This document shows, one piece after another, positions 52,679 to 61,829 of a stretch of 64,000 nt of DNA. The position numbers were made by a program, and so were the translations under genes. The notes beneath the pieces were generated by a model. The model was not told the DNA's origin, made no database searches, and was given only the letters and a program-made list of their open reading frames with translations. The stretch's first letter is position 1, and each line of letters opens with the position of its first letter. Source of the DNA: Lachancea thermotolerans CBS 6340 (lineage: Eukaryota > Ascomycota > Saccharomycetes > Saccharomycetales > Saccharomycetaceae); the NCBI RefSeq assembly GCF_000142805.1, contig NC_013077.1, forward strand, positions 186,001 to 250,000. The letters are read 5' to 3'.

Positions 52679-53092
52679 CTAGGCGCGCTGCTCCATTTCA
52701 AAGCTTTCTTGCGCCGGCAACCTATCATATGGACCACTCGAAAAGTAAGATACAACTTTCCGAAAGAACCATAAATTGAACTTGTTCAGGAGGTAAATAG
52801 CACCAGCGCTAAGTACGATATAGCTAGCTTTCCGTGTCATTCCCGCCCTGTCCTCTGGCACGATTGTACGATACTGAATGACGATGTTCACGCCTAGAAG
52901 AAACATGGCAACAGCCGATAATGCAATTGAGCATGCACTAATGAAGACACCCAATGTCGAGACAGGCTGGTTTTGGACCTTCAGCAGCTTGGACTTGAAC
53001 CTGGGGCCGAAGACTCTTTCTTCAGAAGTTTTGCCCGAGCGAGCCACATTCCTGTTTCTCAGGAGCCCAGAAGAAGAGCCATCGTTTTCCAT
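52679..53092 (-). CDS. Unrecognised small membrane protein with two helices
   Basis: A 137-residue frame with an ATG start. I do not recognise the family. The first 40 residues are polar and basic. Helix 1 is about 44-72 (VFISACSIALSAVAMFLLG), helix 2 about 88-108 (YIVLSAGAIYLLNKF), with RTIVPEDRAGMTRKAS between. The tail is short (SSGPYDRLPAQESFEMEQRA) and probably faces the cytosol. It lies between CDC4 and SMC1 on the same strand, 191 bp after CDC4 and 269 bp before SMC1; S. cerevisiae has no gene there. Coherent hydrophobic pattern and codon use like its neighbours make it likely real, though small. A duplicated or relocated ancestral gene lost in S. cerevisiae is possible. Confidence 0.65.
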   Translation of the reverse strand: MENDGSSSGLLRNRNVARSGKTSEERVFGPRFKSKLLKVQNQPVSTLGVFISACSIALSAVAMFLLGVNIVIQYRTIVPEDRAGMTRKASYIVLSAGAIYLLNKFNLWFFRKVVSYFSSGPYDRLPAQESFEMEQRA

Positions 53093-53283
53093 AACTCGGA
53101 ACTTTAGCAGAAAAAGCTTGTTTTTTTGGTTGAAAAGCTTGATGGTACTACGATGTGGCTACTCTTTCTCTTTTAAAATTGATCGAAATTCGGCTGCAGC
53201 AATGAGGTGCGCACCCAGAAAAATCAAATTGATGTTCTATCACGTGAACACTGAAGTATGTAATCTGGGCAATGGTTCGCTAA

Positions 53284-55545
53284 CTACGGGTCATACAACC
53301 GAGTAGCGCGGCTTCCGAGAGTAGCATACTCGGCATCTTCTCTATCTTCTGAAGAATAGGGTAGATTTTCAACATTTGCCTCCTGCTCCGGCTTCCCAAA
53401 GTCGAGAAACTCAACAAAGCTGCGCCCGTCCCTCTCAACAGCAGCTACAAGCCTTCTATTGTCGAATTTAACGGACCAAATCTGATCTGCATCGCTCAGT
53501 AAGTCTGAGTGAATCAATTTTCCGCTTCTAAGGTTGTAGACATTGAATTGTCCCTCTGAGCCGCTTACGAGAATATTGTCGTTGACGTAGAATGTCGTGA
53601 TTGCACTGAGGTCTTTGTGGTGGTAAGCGAATTGTCGGGAGTAGTTATCTGAATCCCAACCACGTAAAGTACCGTCGGCCGCAGCGCTCACTAAAAATTT
53701 GTCTGATAGCCCCAAAAGCCCAACTAGAGCTGTGTGGCCTTGAAGCGTCAAAACAGAGCCTGTTACCTTGGTGCAGGGATTGCTGGTGGAGTTGATCGTT
53801 GTGCAGTGCCCATTTTTTTGAATATTTTGCAAGTCCCAAACCTTAATGGTGGAGTCCATTCCTGCGGATATGCACCGATTCCTTGTGTAATCGTAGATGG
53901 TGGAGTAAATACGGTCAGTGTGGCCCGTTAGGACATACAGGCATTTCATTTTAGCGATATCCCAGACCATTAAGTTGAAGTCGTACGAACCACTTATTAC
54001 GATATTCCCATGCCCAGACACCGTCCGCACAGCTGCCATGTGGCCCCGAAGTACCCCCACAAAGTACGGGTTCGTATCTGTGGTGTTGAAGATTTCGCAG
54101 ACCTCAGGATCATAATTTTCGGAATGGCAATTTGGAAGCCTCCAAACATGTAGTGTGTGATCTCTAGAACCAGTTATTATGAATTTCCCGCCGTTGTGCT
54201 CAACGATATCCAGGCATCTAACAGTTGACGTGTGCCCTTTGAAAACATGAGTGCACTTGCCTGTTTTGATGTTCCAAACTCGCACGCTTCTGTCAGTTGA
54301 CCCGCTAACAAGTATCCCATCCTGGCCATATTTCAAGGCCCATACACCGCCATCATGGCCACTAAGTTGGGCAAGAAAGCGCCCGCTTTTGACGTCGTAA
54401 ACCCGTATCATTTTATCATCAGCTCCAGTAATCACGTAGTCATCCTCAAACTGTAAACAGGTTACTATCTTCATGGTGTGTCCTCTAAGTGTTGTTCTGT
54501 GCGGTTTAAAACGCCCATTGTACCAATTTTTCAAATATGACTGGTTTTTCAGAAAGTGTACACGAAAGAGGTCCCCATCTTGGGACTCATCATTTGACTT
54601 TTCTGGTGTCTCATTAGAATACTTTTTGAACTCCTCCTGTGATATGAAACCCTCGGTTACCATCAGCTTCCTCCATAGGTAAGAGGTGTTGTTTATAAGG
54701 CTGTTCCACGTCCTGTTTACCGACAAGCATCTTGATATATCTTCAAAACCCAAGTTCGTTAAAATATTCATCGAAACTTCAAGCGGGAGTGAGCTTATGA
54801 GGTCTCGCTTCAAGTTGTCTTTAACTAATGTGCCCAAGTCTGAAAGCTCACTTCTTGTGAGCTTGCTGACAAGCTGAAAAACGAGGTTTTGATAAGCTGA
54901 AGGTGACAGTCTAGAGTGTGCGGTAGACGCTACTAGGTCCAAATAGTCTTGTTGAGAAATAGCGTCCCTGGGCGAACATGGCGCCCCAGACGACGAGCAG
55001 CTTGGTGATGCTATAGGGGACAACGGAAGCCCTTCTTCGTTTTGTGCACTAACTAAGGGATTAGTTCCATTGCCGTTGGTGACTGAGTTGTTGTTTGCAA
55101 CAATCGCGGGGGTGTCGTCGACCGGCGTGCAGTTATTACATTGTGTCGACTGCTGGTTATACTGGGGGTCGCACTTTCCATTCCAAAGCCCTTCTTTTGT
55201 ACCTTCAAGTAACAAAGGGCTGTTATTTCTGTGTGGGGTACTCTTGTGTCTACTATTGGTGGAGAAGGATGGCTCTTGAGTCGAAGTGGGGACAATGTCT
55301 TCGGCAAAGTTTGAGTTTCCGGGAATGATGGAGCGCTGAGGAGATTTGCAGTTCCCTCTTAGCCGCTTGCTATCAAAGCTGGCCTCATTTTCTCCTTCAC
55401 GGGCCCTTTTGGAACTGTTTTTCGCTGGTTCATCGCACAGCAGTAAGTCCATCTCTTCAACTACGTTATCGCCACTCTCCCGGACTTGGTAACGGAAAGG
55501 TATCGGAATACCCATAAGAGGATATTCAGTGGAATCTGATGTCAT
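53284..55545 (-). CDS. CDC4: SCF F-box WD40 protein Cdc4
   Basis: Substrate receptor of SCF ubiquitin ligase that recognises phosphodegrons such as Sic1. The ATG at 55545 gives 753 residues (779 in S. cerevisiae), with MTSDSTEYPLMGIPIPFRYQ matching the S. cerevisiae N-terminus; an in-frame TTG 25 codons upstream was rejected. A disordered Ser/Asn-rich region precedes the F-box near 255-295 (LISSLPLEVSMNILTNLGFE). The C-terminal half is an eight-bladed WD40 propeller: LRGHTMKIVTCLQF, LSGHDGGVWALKY, GSTDRSVRVWNI, FKGHTSTVRCLDIV and GSYDFNLMVWD. Phosphodegron-binding arginines are expected in these blades. Confidence 0.96.
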   Translation of the reverse strand: MTSDSTEYPLMGIPIPFRYQVRESGDNVVEEMDLLLCDEPAKNSSKRAREGENEASFDSKRLRGNCKSPQRSIIPGNSNFAEDIVPTSTQEPSFSTNSRHKSTPHRNNSPLLLEGTKEGLWNGKCDPQYNQQSTQCNNCTPVDDTPAIVANNNSVTNGNGTNPLVSAQNEEGLPLSPIASPSCSSSGAPCSPRDAISQQDYLDLVASTAHSRLSPSAYQNLVFQLVSKLTRSELSDLGTLVKDNLKRDLISSLPLEVSMNILTNLGFEDISRCLSVNRTWNSLINNTSYLWRKLMVTEGFISQEEFKKYSNETPEKSNDESQDGDLFRVHFLKNQSYLKNWYNGRFKPHRTTLRGHTMKIVTCLQFEDDYVITGADDKMIRVYDVKSGRFLAQLSGHDGGVWALKYGQDGILVSGSTDRSVRVWNIKTGKCTHVFKGHTSTVRCLDIVEHNGGKFIITGSRDHTLHVWRLPNCHSENYDPEVCEIFNTTDTNPYFVGVLRGHMAAVRTVSGHGNIVISGSYDFNLMVWDIAKMKCLYVLTGHTDRIYSTIYDYTRNRCISAGMDSTIKVWDLQNIQKNGHCTTINSTSNPCTKVTGSVLTLQGHTALVGLLGLSDKFLVSAAADGTLRGWDSDNYSRQFAYHHKDLSAITTFYVNDNILVSGSEGQFNVYNLRSGKLIHSDLLSDADQIWSVKFDNRRLVAAVERDGRSFVEFLDFGKPEQEANVENLPYSSEDREDAEYATLGSRATRLYDP

Positions 55546-56926
55546 CGCAGCACCTGTAGGATCGGTTTTTTCTCTTTTAAATAGGCTTAAAGAGAGTTTC
55601 AAAGGAATATATTCCCACAAGACAGTACAATTTCTTTACACGAAGATCAATAATTTCAACTAATACGATATGAAAAGCATTAACAAAGTTAAAGTTCATC
55701 AGGAGTAGCCTGTTCATGTATGCTTCAGTCGTTGCTATGAGTGAATTCCTTGATAGTAATCGACCTAGTGTTAGAATATAACTTGAGGCTTGAGTTACAG
55801 GGGCAACGGTGCATAGATTAATCCATCAGGGCGTGCCCCAAATAGATTGGAAACAGACGGATCCTGGTGCGTCAAGTACAAAGCCAAGAGAAAGAGAAAT
55901 TTACAACTAGATCCATTCTCTTAAAAACTAACGCACCTGTCATTTGCTATTATGTCATCGGCTCAGCAGGAAATCAAACATGGCAGAAGTATTAACATTT
56001 TGATCTTTCCAAAGCCATTCGAGTCAGGTCTCTGCGTGAAGTATTTCATCTATCTGTTTGTTCACTTGCCTCGCTGCTAGGATACAACAGCCAACGCTTT
56101 TTGTCTACTTCGTCCCCTGCACGTTCCAAGTTGTTTAAGCTTGTGTGATTCTTCCTGGAGAGATTTTCTAAGCTCAGAAAAATAGCAAGCGTCAAAATCC
56201 AAAGTTCACGATTCACACTGTGAGAGCTTACGGTTGTATTATGGTATAAGTTTCGCTGCTAACGAGACTATCAACGGGAAGTCTGCATCGGGTTTTGACC
56301 TCTCGCTCCAATTTTATTACTGGTTGCTCGAATACTAGAGTGTTAGCGCGTGAAGAGGAAATCTGAGAAGTCCACTTGGTATTTCAAAGCAGCTCGCTAC
56401 GATGCAATGTATTCAGAACTACGCCGATTATTTCATTTGGCGAATCTTTCGAGACCTGTGTGTCAGGCTACTTATTCGGCGTTTCCCGATGTACCACCTT
56501 GCTCCATGGCGCGAATATGATGAATTACTGAGAGACTCATTGGGGGAAATTATTACGCTGTTCATTTTCCAGGAATCACGCATAAACTACAAATGGCCCC
56601 TGCTTTTGTTCTCGAAATAACAGAGAAGCTTAGTGTTATAGATTTTCCTATTATGGTCGACGCCGTTTCCTCAAAAGCTTGATTCTACATCGAATGTAAC
56701 CATAGGCTTGTTTTTTTATTTCATATTGAAAGACTCCATTCAAAGTACTCAATGAGGTCATCGCAGCAACCATATTTGTTGTGTTTTGACGAGCGGTTAT
56801 TTTAATTATCCGTCGATAGTGATACGTTCGACAGGGGCCGGACAATAGTCTCCGGTGCGCAGCTTATCAACGAAAAGTGCGCAAATGCTTCCGGGTATCT
56901 CAACAGAGGTAGTAGCAGGCTCTAAG
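55546..56926. other. Divergent CDC4 / D-amino-acid oxidase intergenic region
   Basis: The 1.4 kb gap is the longest in the window without any gene. A 72-codon frame at 56402-56620 has no support. A single GATA-type site (CTTATC at 56863-56868) lies 60 bp before the oxidase ATG and could bind nitrogen-control GATA factors, but one site is weak. No tRNA or LTR-like end was found. It must contain both divergent promoters; the CDC4 leader is at the left end. Confidence 0.5.
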
Positions 56927-58036
56927 ATGGCAGACTTGGTTATTGCCGGTAGCGGTGTAATCGGCCTCAGCGTCGCGTTCGAGCTCCTTCAGTCACCGGG
57001 CTTACAGCCGGCAAGAATTCACATCATCGCTCAACACTTTCCCGGAGAAGAGCCGATAAGTCATGAATTTACATCGCCATGGGCTGGCGCACACTTCAGA
57101 CCATTCCCTCATCGTCCTGAAAGCTTCGGTGCAGATAGAAGGGAATCTGGGTATACGAGAGTGACTTACAAGCGCATGAAAACAATAGCGGCAGAACATC
57201 CGGAGTCTACGATCGAGTTCATGAAGGGAGCAGATTACTTGGAGCAACCTCCCAGTGAATATGATGGCATGAGTCCAGGCTATAATAAAGATAGTCTCGA
57301 AAACTTTCGAGAGATCCCGAAAGGGGAGCTGCCTCCCAATGTCAAGTCGGGATTTGAATACACCACTTACTGTCTCAATGCTCCGGAGTATCTCGGGTTC
57401 CTCCAAAGACAGGTGACAGCGCTCTGCAAAGCCAAAGGGGTAGAACTGTGTTTCAAGAGAATGACTCTTCGCTCTTTGGCACAAGTTTATGAGGTTGTTC
57501 CCAGCTGCGATGTAATTTTTAACTGCACAGGACTTGGGCTCCAATTGGATGGTAGCTATGACCCTTCATGCTTCGCAATAAGAGGTCAAACTTTACTTTT
57601 GGATGTTCCTCATAAAACCAAATTCGCGGCGGCAACAGTAACCCATCAGGGTCGTGACGGCAATTGGACATTTGTGATAAAGAGGCCTCCAGTTGGAGGC
57701 AAGCCTGCTCAGTATATTTTAGGCGGTACCAAGCAGCCGGGCGACAACTGTGTTACGCCACGTGACATGGATTCTCATGCCATAATGGAAAGAGCCAGGG
57801 CGCTTTATCCCGAGTTACTGTGTGAATCTGAATTCTCCGTAGCACGCGTGAATGTTGGCTTCAGGCCTGCGCGAAATGGAGGAAGCCGTGTGGAGCTGGA
57901 AAGCGCTTCGCCTGGTCCCGTTATTCATGCTTACGGCCTTGGCGGTATGGGCTACGAAACCTCACTTGGTGTAGCAGAACACTGCTTACGCATTTATAGA
58001 GGTTTGAAATGCCAACGGAGCAAAGCCAAGCTCTGA
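56927..58036 (+). CDS. Peroxisomal D-amino-acid oxidase
   Basis: FAD-dependent oxidase that deaminates D-amino acids to oxo-acids, ammonia and H2O2. The 369-residue form starts MADLVIAGSGVIGLSVAFEL, with the dinucleotide motif GSGVIG at residues 8-13. Family blocks include FTSPWAGAHFRPFPHR, VIFNCTGLGL, IRGQTLLLDVPHKTK and, near the C-terminus, ARVNVGFRPARNGGSRVE, whose Arg lies where the substrate carboxylate is bound, plus GPVIHAYGLGGMGYETSLGVA. It ends in AKL, a peroxisomal PTS1. ATG 56885 would add 14 residues; I chose 56927 because the FAD fold normally begins there. S. cerevisiae has no D-amino-acid oxidase here. Composition is like the neighbours, so recent transfer is not indicated. 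Confidence 0.92.
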   Translation: MADLVIAGSGVIGLSVAFELLQSPGLQPARIHIIAQHFPGEEPISHEFTSPWAGAHFRPFPHRPESFGADRRESGYTRVTYKRMKTIAAEHPESTIEFMKGADYLEQPPSEYDGMSPGYNKDSLENFREIPKGELPPNVKSGFEYTTYCLNAPEYLGFLQRQVTALCKAKGVELCFKRMTLRSLAQVYEVVPSCDVIFNCTGLGLQLDGSYDPSCFAIRGQTLLLDVPHKTKFAAATVTHQGRDGNWTFVIKRPPVGGKPAQYILGGTKQPGDNCVTPRDMDSHAIMERARALYPELLCESEFSVARVNVGFRPARNGGSRVELESASPGPVIHAYGLGGMGYETSLGVAEHCLRIYRGLKCQRSKAKL

Positions 58037-58935
58037 TAAAGGACTAAATGTTAATAGAAGAGAACACAATCGCCGCGTCTATTTCAACACAATTGACGGT
58101 ATGTTCGACTAGTATTATCCCTCCACAGCAACGTAAAAGCAATGACCATGTACCAAACCTCCATAGGTTACGTAGGATCTGGCATGTTCAAAGGAAAAAC
58201 GCAGCTCGAGTTTGCCCTTCTTCGGAGCTTTAGACCGCTCTTCAAGCTCTAAAGCAGCATCTTGGTATAATGGCATTGTCGAAAGCCTAACGTCAAGTAG
58301 CTGAAAGAGCAGGACCGGATCGGCTCACATGTGATAGCAGCACCTAGACTAATGTTTATCTTATAAACGAGCTTCAAGAACTTCGCCATAAAAGGTTAGG
58401 ATTCTTTTTTCAAGGATGAACCCTAAACCGGTTTCAGCCAAAATTAACTGCTCAATCTGAGAGCCATTCAGCCCGAACTAAAGTGAGCCTCGTTAAAACA
58501 TTGTGTTGGGCTTTGGGTATCTGAACCTTCGCAACTGAGGACTCCATTGTTAATGTTTTACTAAAACCCTCGTAATGGAGATGTACTCTCGGAAAATTCT
58601 CATCCGCTCTCATGGGATGACCGTTTAATGGCTTTAGCTAAGGTAATCGGCTTCCCTCTCGAACCCCTTTACATCGTTTTATCAGGCGGTTTTCTCAGGT
58701 TACGAGATAGCTAGTCATATGCTCTTCCAAAAATCATCAGGAATTGGATTCGTGCCGGTCGTATTATGGTATTAGTAGAAATATTAATTAGGATGAGGGA
58801 GATATGAACAAGTACTCTGTCAGGGTGGCAATATCTACATAAAATATCTCAGCCACTTATTCCGATTCAAGCTGTTACAGTTTTGATTACGTCTTTTCAT
58901 TTCGCTGAGCTTTTAGAAGGACTTGATCTTTGAAG
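58037..58935. other. Oxidase-WWM1 intergenic region
   Basis: The 899 bp spacer holds no supportable gene, RNA or repeat. The short frame 58048-58233 has no family features. The region downstream of 58730 is A/T-rich and probably contains the WWM1 promoter. Confidence 0.5.
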
Positions 58936-59586
58936 ATGGGGCATTCTAAAAGTAATCCACCAAAAGTACCAAATGGTTGGAAAGCAGTCTTTGACGAAGA
59001 ATATCGGACATACTTCTTCGTCGACCTATCCAATGGGAAATCGCAATGGGAAGAGCCTAAAGGCACAACTTGGAACGCGGAGTCACCGCCCCCTTATCAA
59101 GAACAGAGGCCTGCAGGTGCGCCAAGTGCAGTAAAGGGGGATAGGAAAACCCCAGCCACGGAACAGCGTAGCGGATACCCACAGCAAGCTTACCCGCAAC
59201 AGCCATATTCACAACAGGCCTATCCGCAGCAGGGATATGGTCAGCAAGCCTATCCGCAGCAAGGCTACCCTCAGCAGGGCTACCCTCAGCAAGGTTACTA
59301 CCCCCAGGCTTACCCTCAACAACCTTACTATCCACAGGCATATCCTCAACAGCAGTATCCCCAGCAGCAGCAAGGCCGCAAGAAGTTCGGAGGTGCTATG
59401 ACTGGTGGTTTGCTTGGTGTGGGTGGTGGTCTTTTAGCTGGTTCCCTTCTGGGCTCAGCCCTTTCACCACACGAAACAATCGTCGAGAATAACTACTATG
59501 ATGATAATGGTGGAGGTGACTATGGCGGCGGAGATTTTGGAGGTGGTGACTTTGGTGGCGGAGATTTTGGAGGTGGTGATTTCTAG
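58936..59586 (+). CDS. WWM1: WW-domain protein Wwm1 (metacaspase-interacting)
   Basis: In S. cerevisiae Wwm1 binds metacaspase Mca1; overexpression is toxic through it. The ATG at 58936 gives 216 residues (211 in S. cerevisiae), with MGHSKSNPPKVPNGWKAVFD aligning to the known start. The WW domain covers about 10-42, with signature tryptophans Trp15 and Trp38. A long Tyr/Pro/Gln repeat (YPQQ/YPQA units, about 80-155) follows. Next is a glycine-zipper-like hydrophobic segment GGLLGVGGGLLAGSLLGSAL and a terminal repeat of five-residue GGGDF/GGDYG units ending GGGDF. It lies between the oxidase and IES1. Confidence 0.95.
   Translation: MGHSKSNPPKVPNGWKAVFDEEYRTYFFVDLSNGKSQWEEPKGTTWNAESPPPYQEQRPAGAPSAVKGDRKTPATEQRSGYPQQAYPQQPYSQQAYPQQGYGQQAYPQQGYPQQGYPQQGYYPQAYPQQPYYPQAYPQQQYPQQQQGRKKFGGAMTGGLLGVGGGLLAGSLLGSALSPHETIVENNYYDDNGGGDYGGGDFGGGDFGGGDFGGGDF
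59175..59375 (+). repeat. Coding Tyr-Pro-Gln-Gln tandem repeats in WWM1
   Basis: Imperfect 15-bp-period units encoding variants of YPQQG/YPQQA, with about a dozen copies. A second coding array (GGTGGTGA/CTTTTGGAGGT type, 30-bp period) covers 59512-59583 and encodes GGGDF units. Such arrays tend to vary in copy number between strains. Confidence 0.75.
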
Positions 59587-59845
59587 CGTAGCATCACTAA
59601 CATATACGACGCGCTGTCCTCTTTGTGTCTGTTAAGTACAGCGTCTAAGATATGGCCTCCCGGTAAACCGAGCCAGCAGTACATTTCAAGGCCCAGCATC
59701 CCAATATTTTAAAACGAGTATTGGTTATGATCTCGAATCATCACCACCGTTGCAAGTGAGCATATAAAGTTAAATAATATAGAGCCAAACTTCAGCGCAG
59801 GTAGCCCAGCTATACGATCTTTATATTCAACTGCCAACGGTTAAA

Positions 59846-61783
59846 ATGGGCAATCGGGTCTACGATCCCATCCATGATGTTTTTCAAAACAAATCTGAGC
59901 AGGAGGATGTACCTCCAAATGAGAAGCTTGCTGGGGCGGAGGCCCCATACCCCGAGGAAGAAGACGGAGATTCAACACAAAGTGACGACAACGCAACTCC
60001 TATGAACGAGAGCGGGCCACACAAACGGAGGACGAAAGAGCCTAGTAAGTATATGCGCCACTTGAAAAAGCCAGATGGAGAGTTTTTCACGCGCAAAGAC
60101 ATTCAGTTTGAGTTTTTACATGAACTCTGCTCCGACAGGAGGGCCCTTTTCACCAACAGGTATCAAGATTTCTTCACGATAGCGCCAACTGAAGAGTCTG
60201 AGCCTTTGAATGTCACTGACGAGTCGTATGTGGCGCGTAAGTTTATAAAAAACGAGAAGCTCACGTTTTCTGAGTACTATCTTCTGACGATTGCTTCATC
60301 CACCAAATGCTCCAAGATACTGCGTGACAAGCTCTTATTCGATCGCAATGTGGCATTCTCTACATGCGCCCTATCGCTTTTGGTGAATACAGGCCGTCTG
60401 AACACGACGATCAACTTTTTCTTGGAAATGACTTCTCAACTGCGGACGTTTCATTCTATACCGTGTCTCCAGCGGGATGCCCGGGACCCGAAGTCACTGC
60501 AAGACACCCCAAGGCTTAAGTCGATTTTGAAAAATCTGCCTTTGGGGAACGAAAACCTGCCGTTGACGGAATATTATGAAGCCCCAGTTGCGGGGAAAAG
60601 GCTTGATTCGAACCCTGTGAATTTGATGTTTCATCTATGCGACAATGTTGCGCTTGTTAACCTAAAGTTCATCCAAGAGTACATATCTGGTGCGTCTGAT
60701 CTTTCATTTTTCGACATTTTGGAAAACCCCGATTATGACCCCTCGCAGCGCGCGCAAATCCTCCTCTGGCTAGTCTACGTACACTTGGAAACGGACATGA
60801 CTGACAGCGCCATTGAGAAATCGCTGGAATTGTTTGAGGTTGACGGAAAATTTAAACTCGAATCAGCTCCGGAGAACGTAGACATCGACACCCCAGAAGA
60901 AGTTGAATTCGGTGAGTCACAGAAGACTAAGCGGAGGGAGTTTCTAGTAAAGAACAACAGACTAGCACATGACGGTTATAGGAGGTCTGACGCGAATAGG
61001 CCGCTAATGGAACAGACGAGATTGGACAACAGCTCCGCCGAAGATGTCGAGAGCATCGACGAGGACAAATCGTTTACGGAGAAGACGCCGTCAAGAGCCG
61101 TGCAAAGGGCGAACCAAAGGGCGAGTAGAAGAACGGGCCAAAAGCCGGGGCCCAAGCCCGGTGCTAAGGCCGCTGCGAGGGCTTTGGCGCCCAAGAGGCA
61201 GTCTCGCAAGCACGCAAGGGAGCAGGCGAACGATTCAATGGAAGAAGAACATATGCCCGAAACAACTTCCAAGCTTGAAGACGAGGATTTTTTGGCAGAG
61301 GAGGAGCCAAAGCTACAAGTTCAGCTGCAATCACAGTCTCAGCCAGACGACCCGGAGGCCCTGCAGGCGCCGGCCAAGAAGAAGCAGAAAAGAAAAACCG
61401 GGCCAGCAGCTCCAGCATCACAGGTTCAGCGGAATGAAGCGCTTGATGAGAAGAAAAAAGACGAGATGGAGGCGCTGATAGAATTCGACAAGAGCGAGGA
61501 GGTCGCGCAGCATCGGACCCAGGACGCGCTCATGCAGGAGCTGGAGCGGGCGCAGGCACTGACGAGGCGCAAGCGCGAGGAGCTCGGACTGGTGAAGATG
61601 TTTTACGAGTTCGAGGACGTCACGATGGCCACGGTGATCGGTGTACGGGGCAAGAAGCGGAAGAAGTTCAAGGACGGGCTTCTGGGGTTCGAGACGGACT
61701 TCATCCGCACGATCAGCGGCGCAAAGCGCGCGATGCTAACAGCCCAGCATGACGCCAACGAGGATATATACGAGTTCAAGTAG
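59846..61783 (+). CDS. IES1: INO80 chromatin-remodelling complex subunit Ies1
   Basis: Species-restricted subunit of the INO80 remodeller. The 645 residues (692 in S. cerevisiae) begin MGNRVYDPIHDVFQ, which matches the S. cerevisiae start MGKRVYDPIHDTFQ. A conserved helical domain lies about 70-385 (KKPDGEFFTRKDIQFEFLHE, DALL-like IASSTKCSKILRDKLLFDRN, QRAQILLWLVYVHLETDMTD). The rest is charged, with Arg/Lys-rich and Ala-rich runs, ending in LLGFETDFIRTISGAKRAML. No known enzymatic domain is visible. Codon use turns sharply G+C-rich in the last 250 codons, within the composition change described in the findings. Position between WWM1 and HSP12 equals S. cerevisiae chromosome VI. Confidence 0.93.
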   Translation: MGNRVYDPIHDVFQNKSEQEDVPPNEKLAGAEAPYPEEEDGDSTQSDDNATPMNESGPHKRRTKEPSKYMRHLKKPDGEFFTRKDIQFEFLHELCSDRRALFTNRYQDFFTIAPTEESEPLNVTDESYVARKFIKNEKLTFSEYYLLTIASSTKCSKILRDKLLFDRNVAFSTCALSLLVNTGRLNTTINFFLEMTSQLRTFHSIPCLQRDARDPKSLQDTPRLKSILKNLPLGNENLPLTEYYEAPVAGKRLDSNPVNLMFHLCDNVALVNLKFIQEYISGASDLSFFDILENPDYDPSQRAQILLWLVYVHLETDMTDSAIEKSLELFEVDGKFKLESAPENVDIDTPEEVEFGESQKTKRREFLVKNNRLAHDGYRRSDANRPLMEQTRLDNSSAEDVESIDEDKSFTEKTPSRAVQRANQRASRRTGQKPGPKPGAKAAARALAPKRQSRKHAREQANDSMEEEHMPETTSKLEDEDFLAEEEPKLQVQLQSQSQPDDPEALQAPAKKKQKRKTGPAAPASQVQRNEALDEKKKDEMEALIEFDKSEEVAQHRTQDALMQELERAQALTRRKREELGLVKMFYEFEDVTMATVIGVRGKKRKKFKDGLLGFETDFIRTISGAKRAMLTAQHDANEDIYEFK

Positions 61784-61829
61784 GATTATTAAACGCTATT
61801 GATTTGAATGGCCCAGTGTGGCGGCAGAG

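Noticed and set aside
56402-56620. A 72-codon frame between CDC4 and the oxidase
   Set aside because: No domain, membrane helix or family match is visible, and a frame of this size is expected by chance in 1.4 kb.
58650-58680. Second B-box-like sequence (GGTTCGAGAGG on the minus strand) in the oxidase-WWM1 gap
   Set aside because: No A box, cloverleaf or terminator goes with it.
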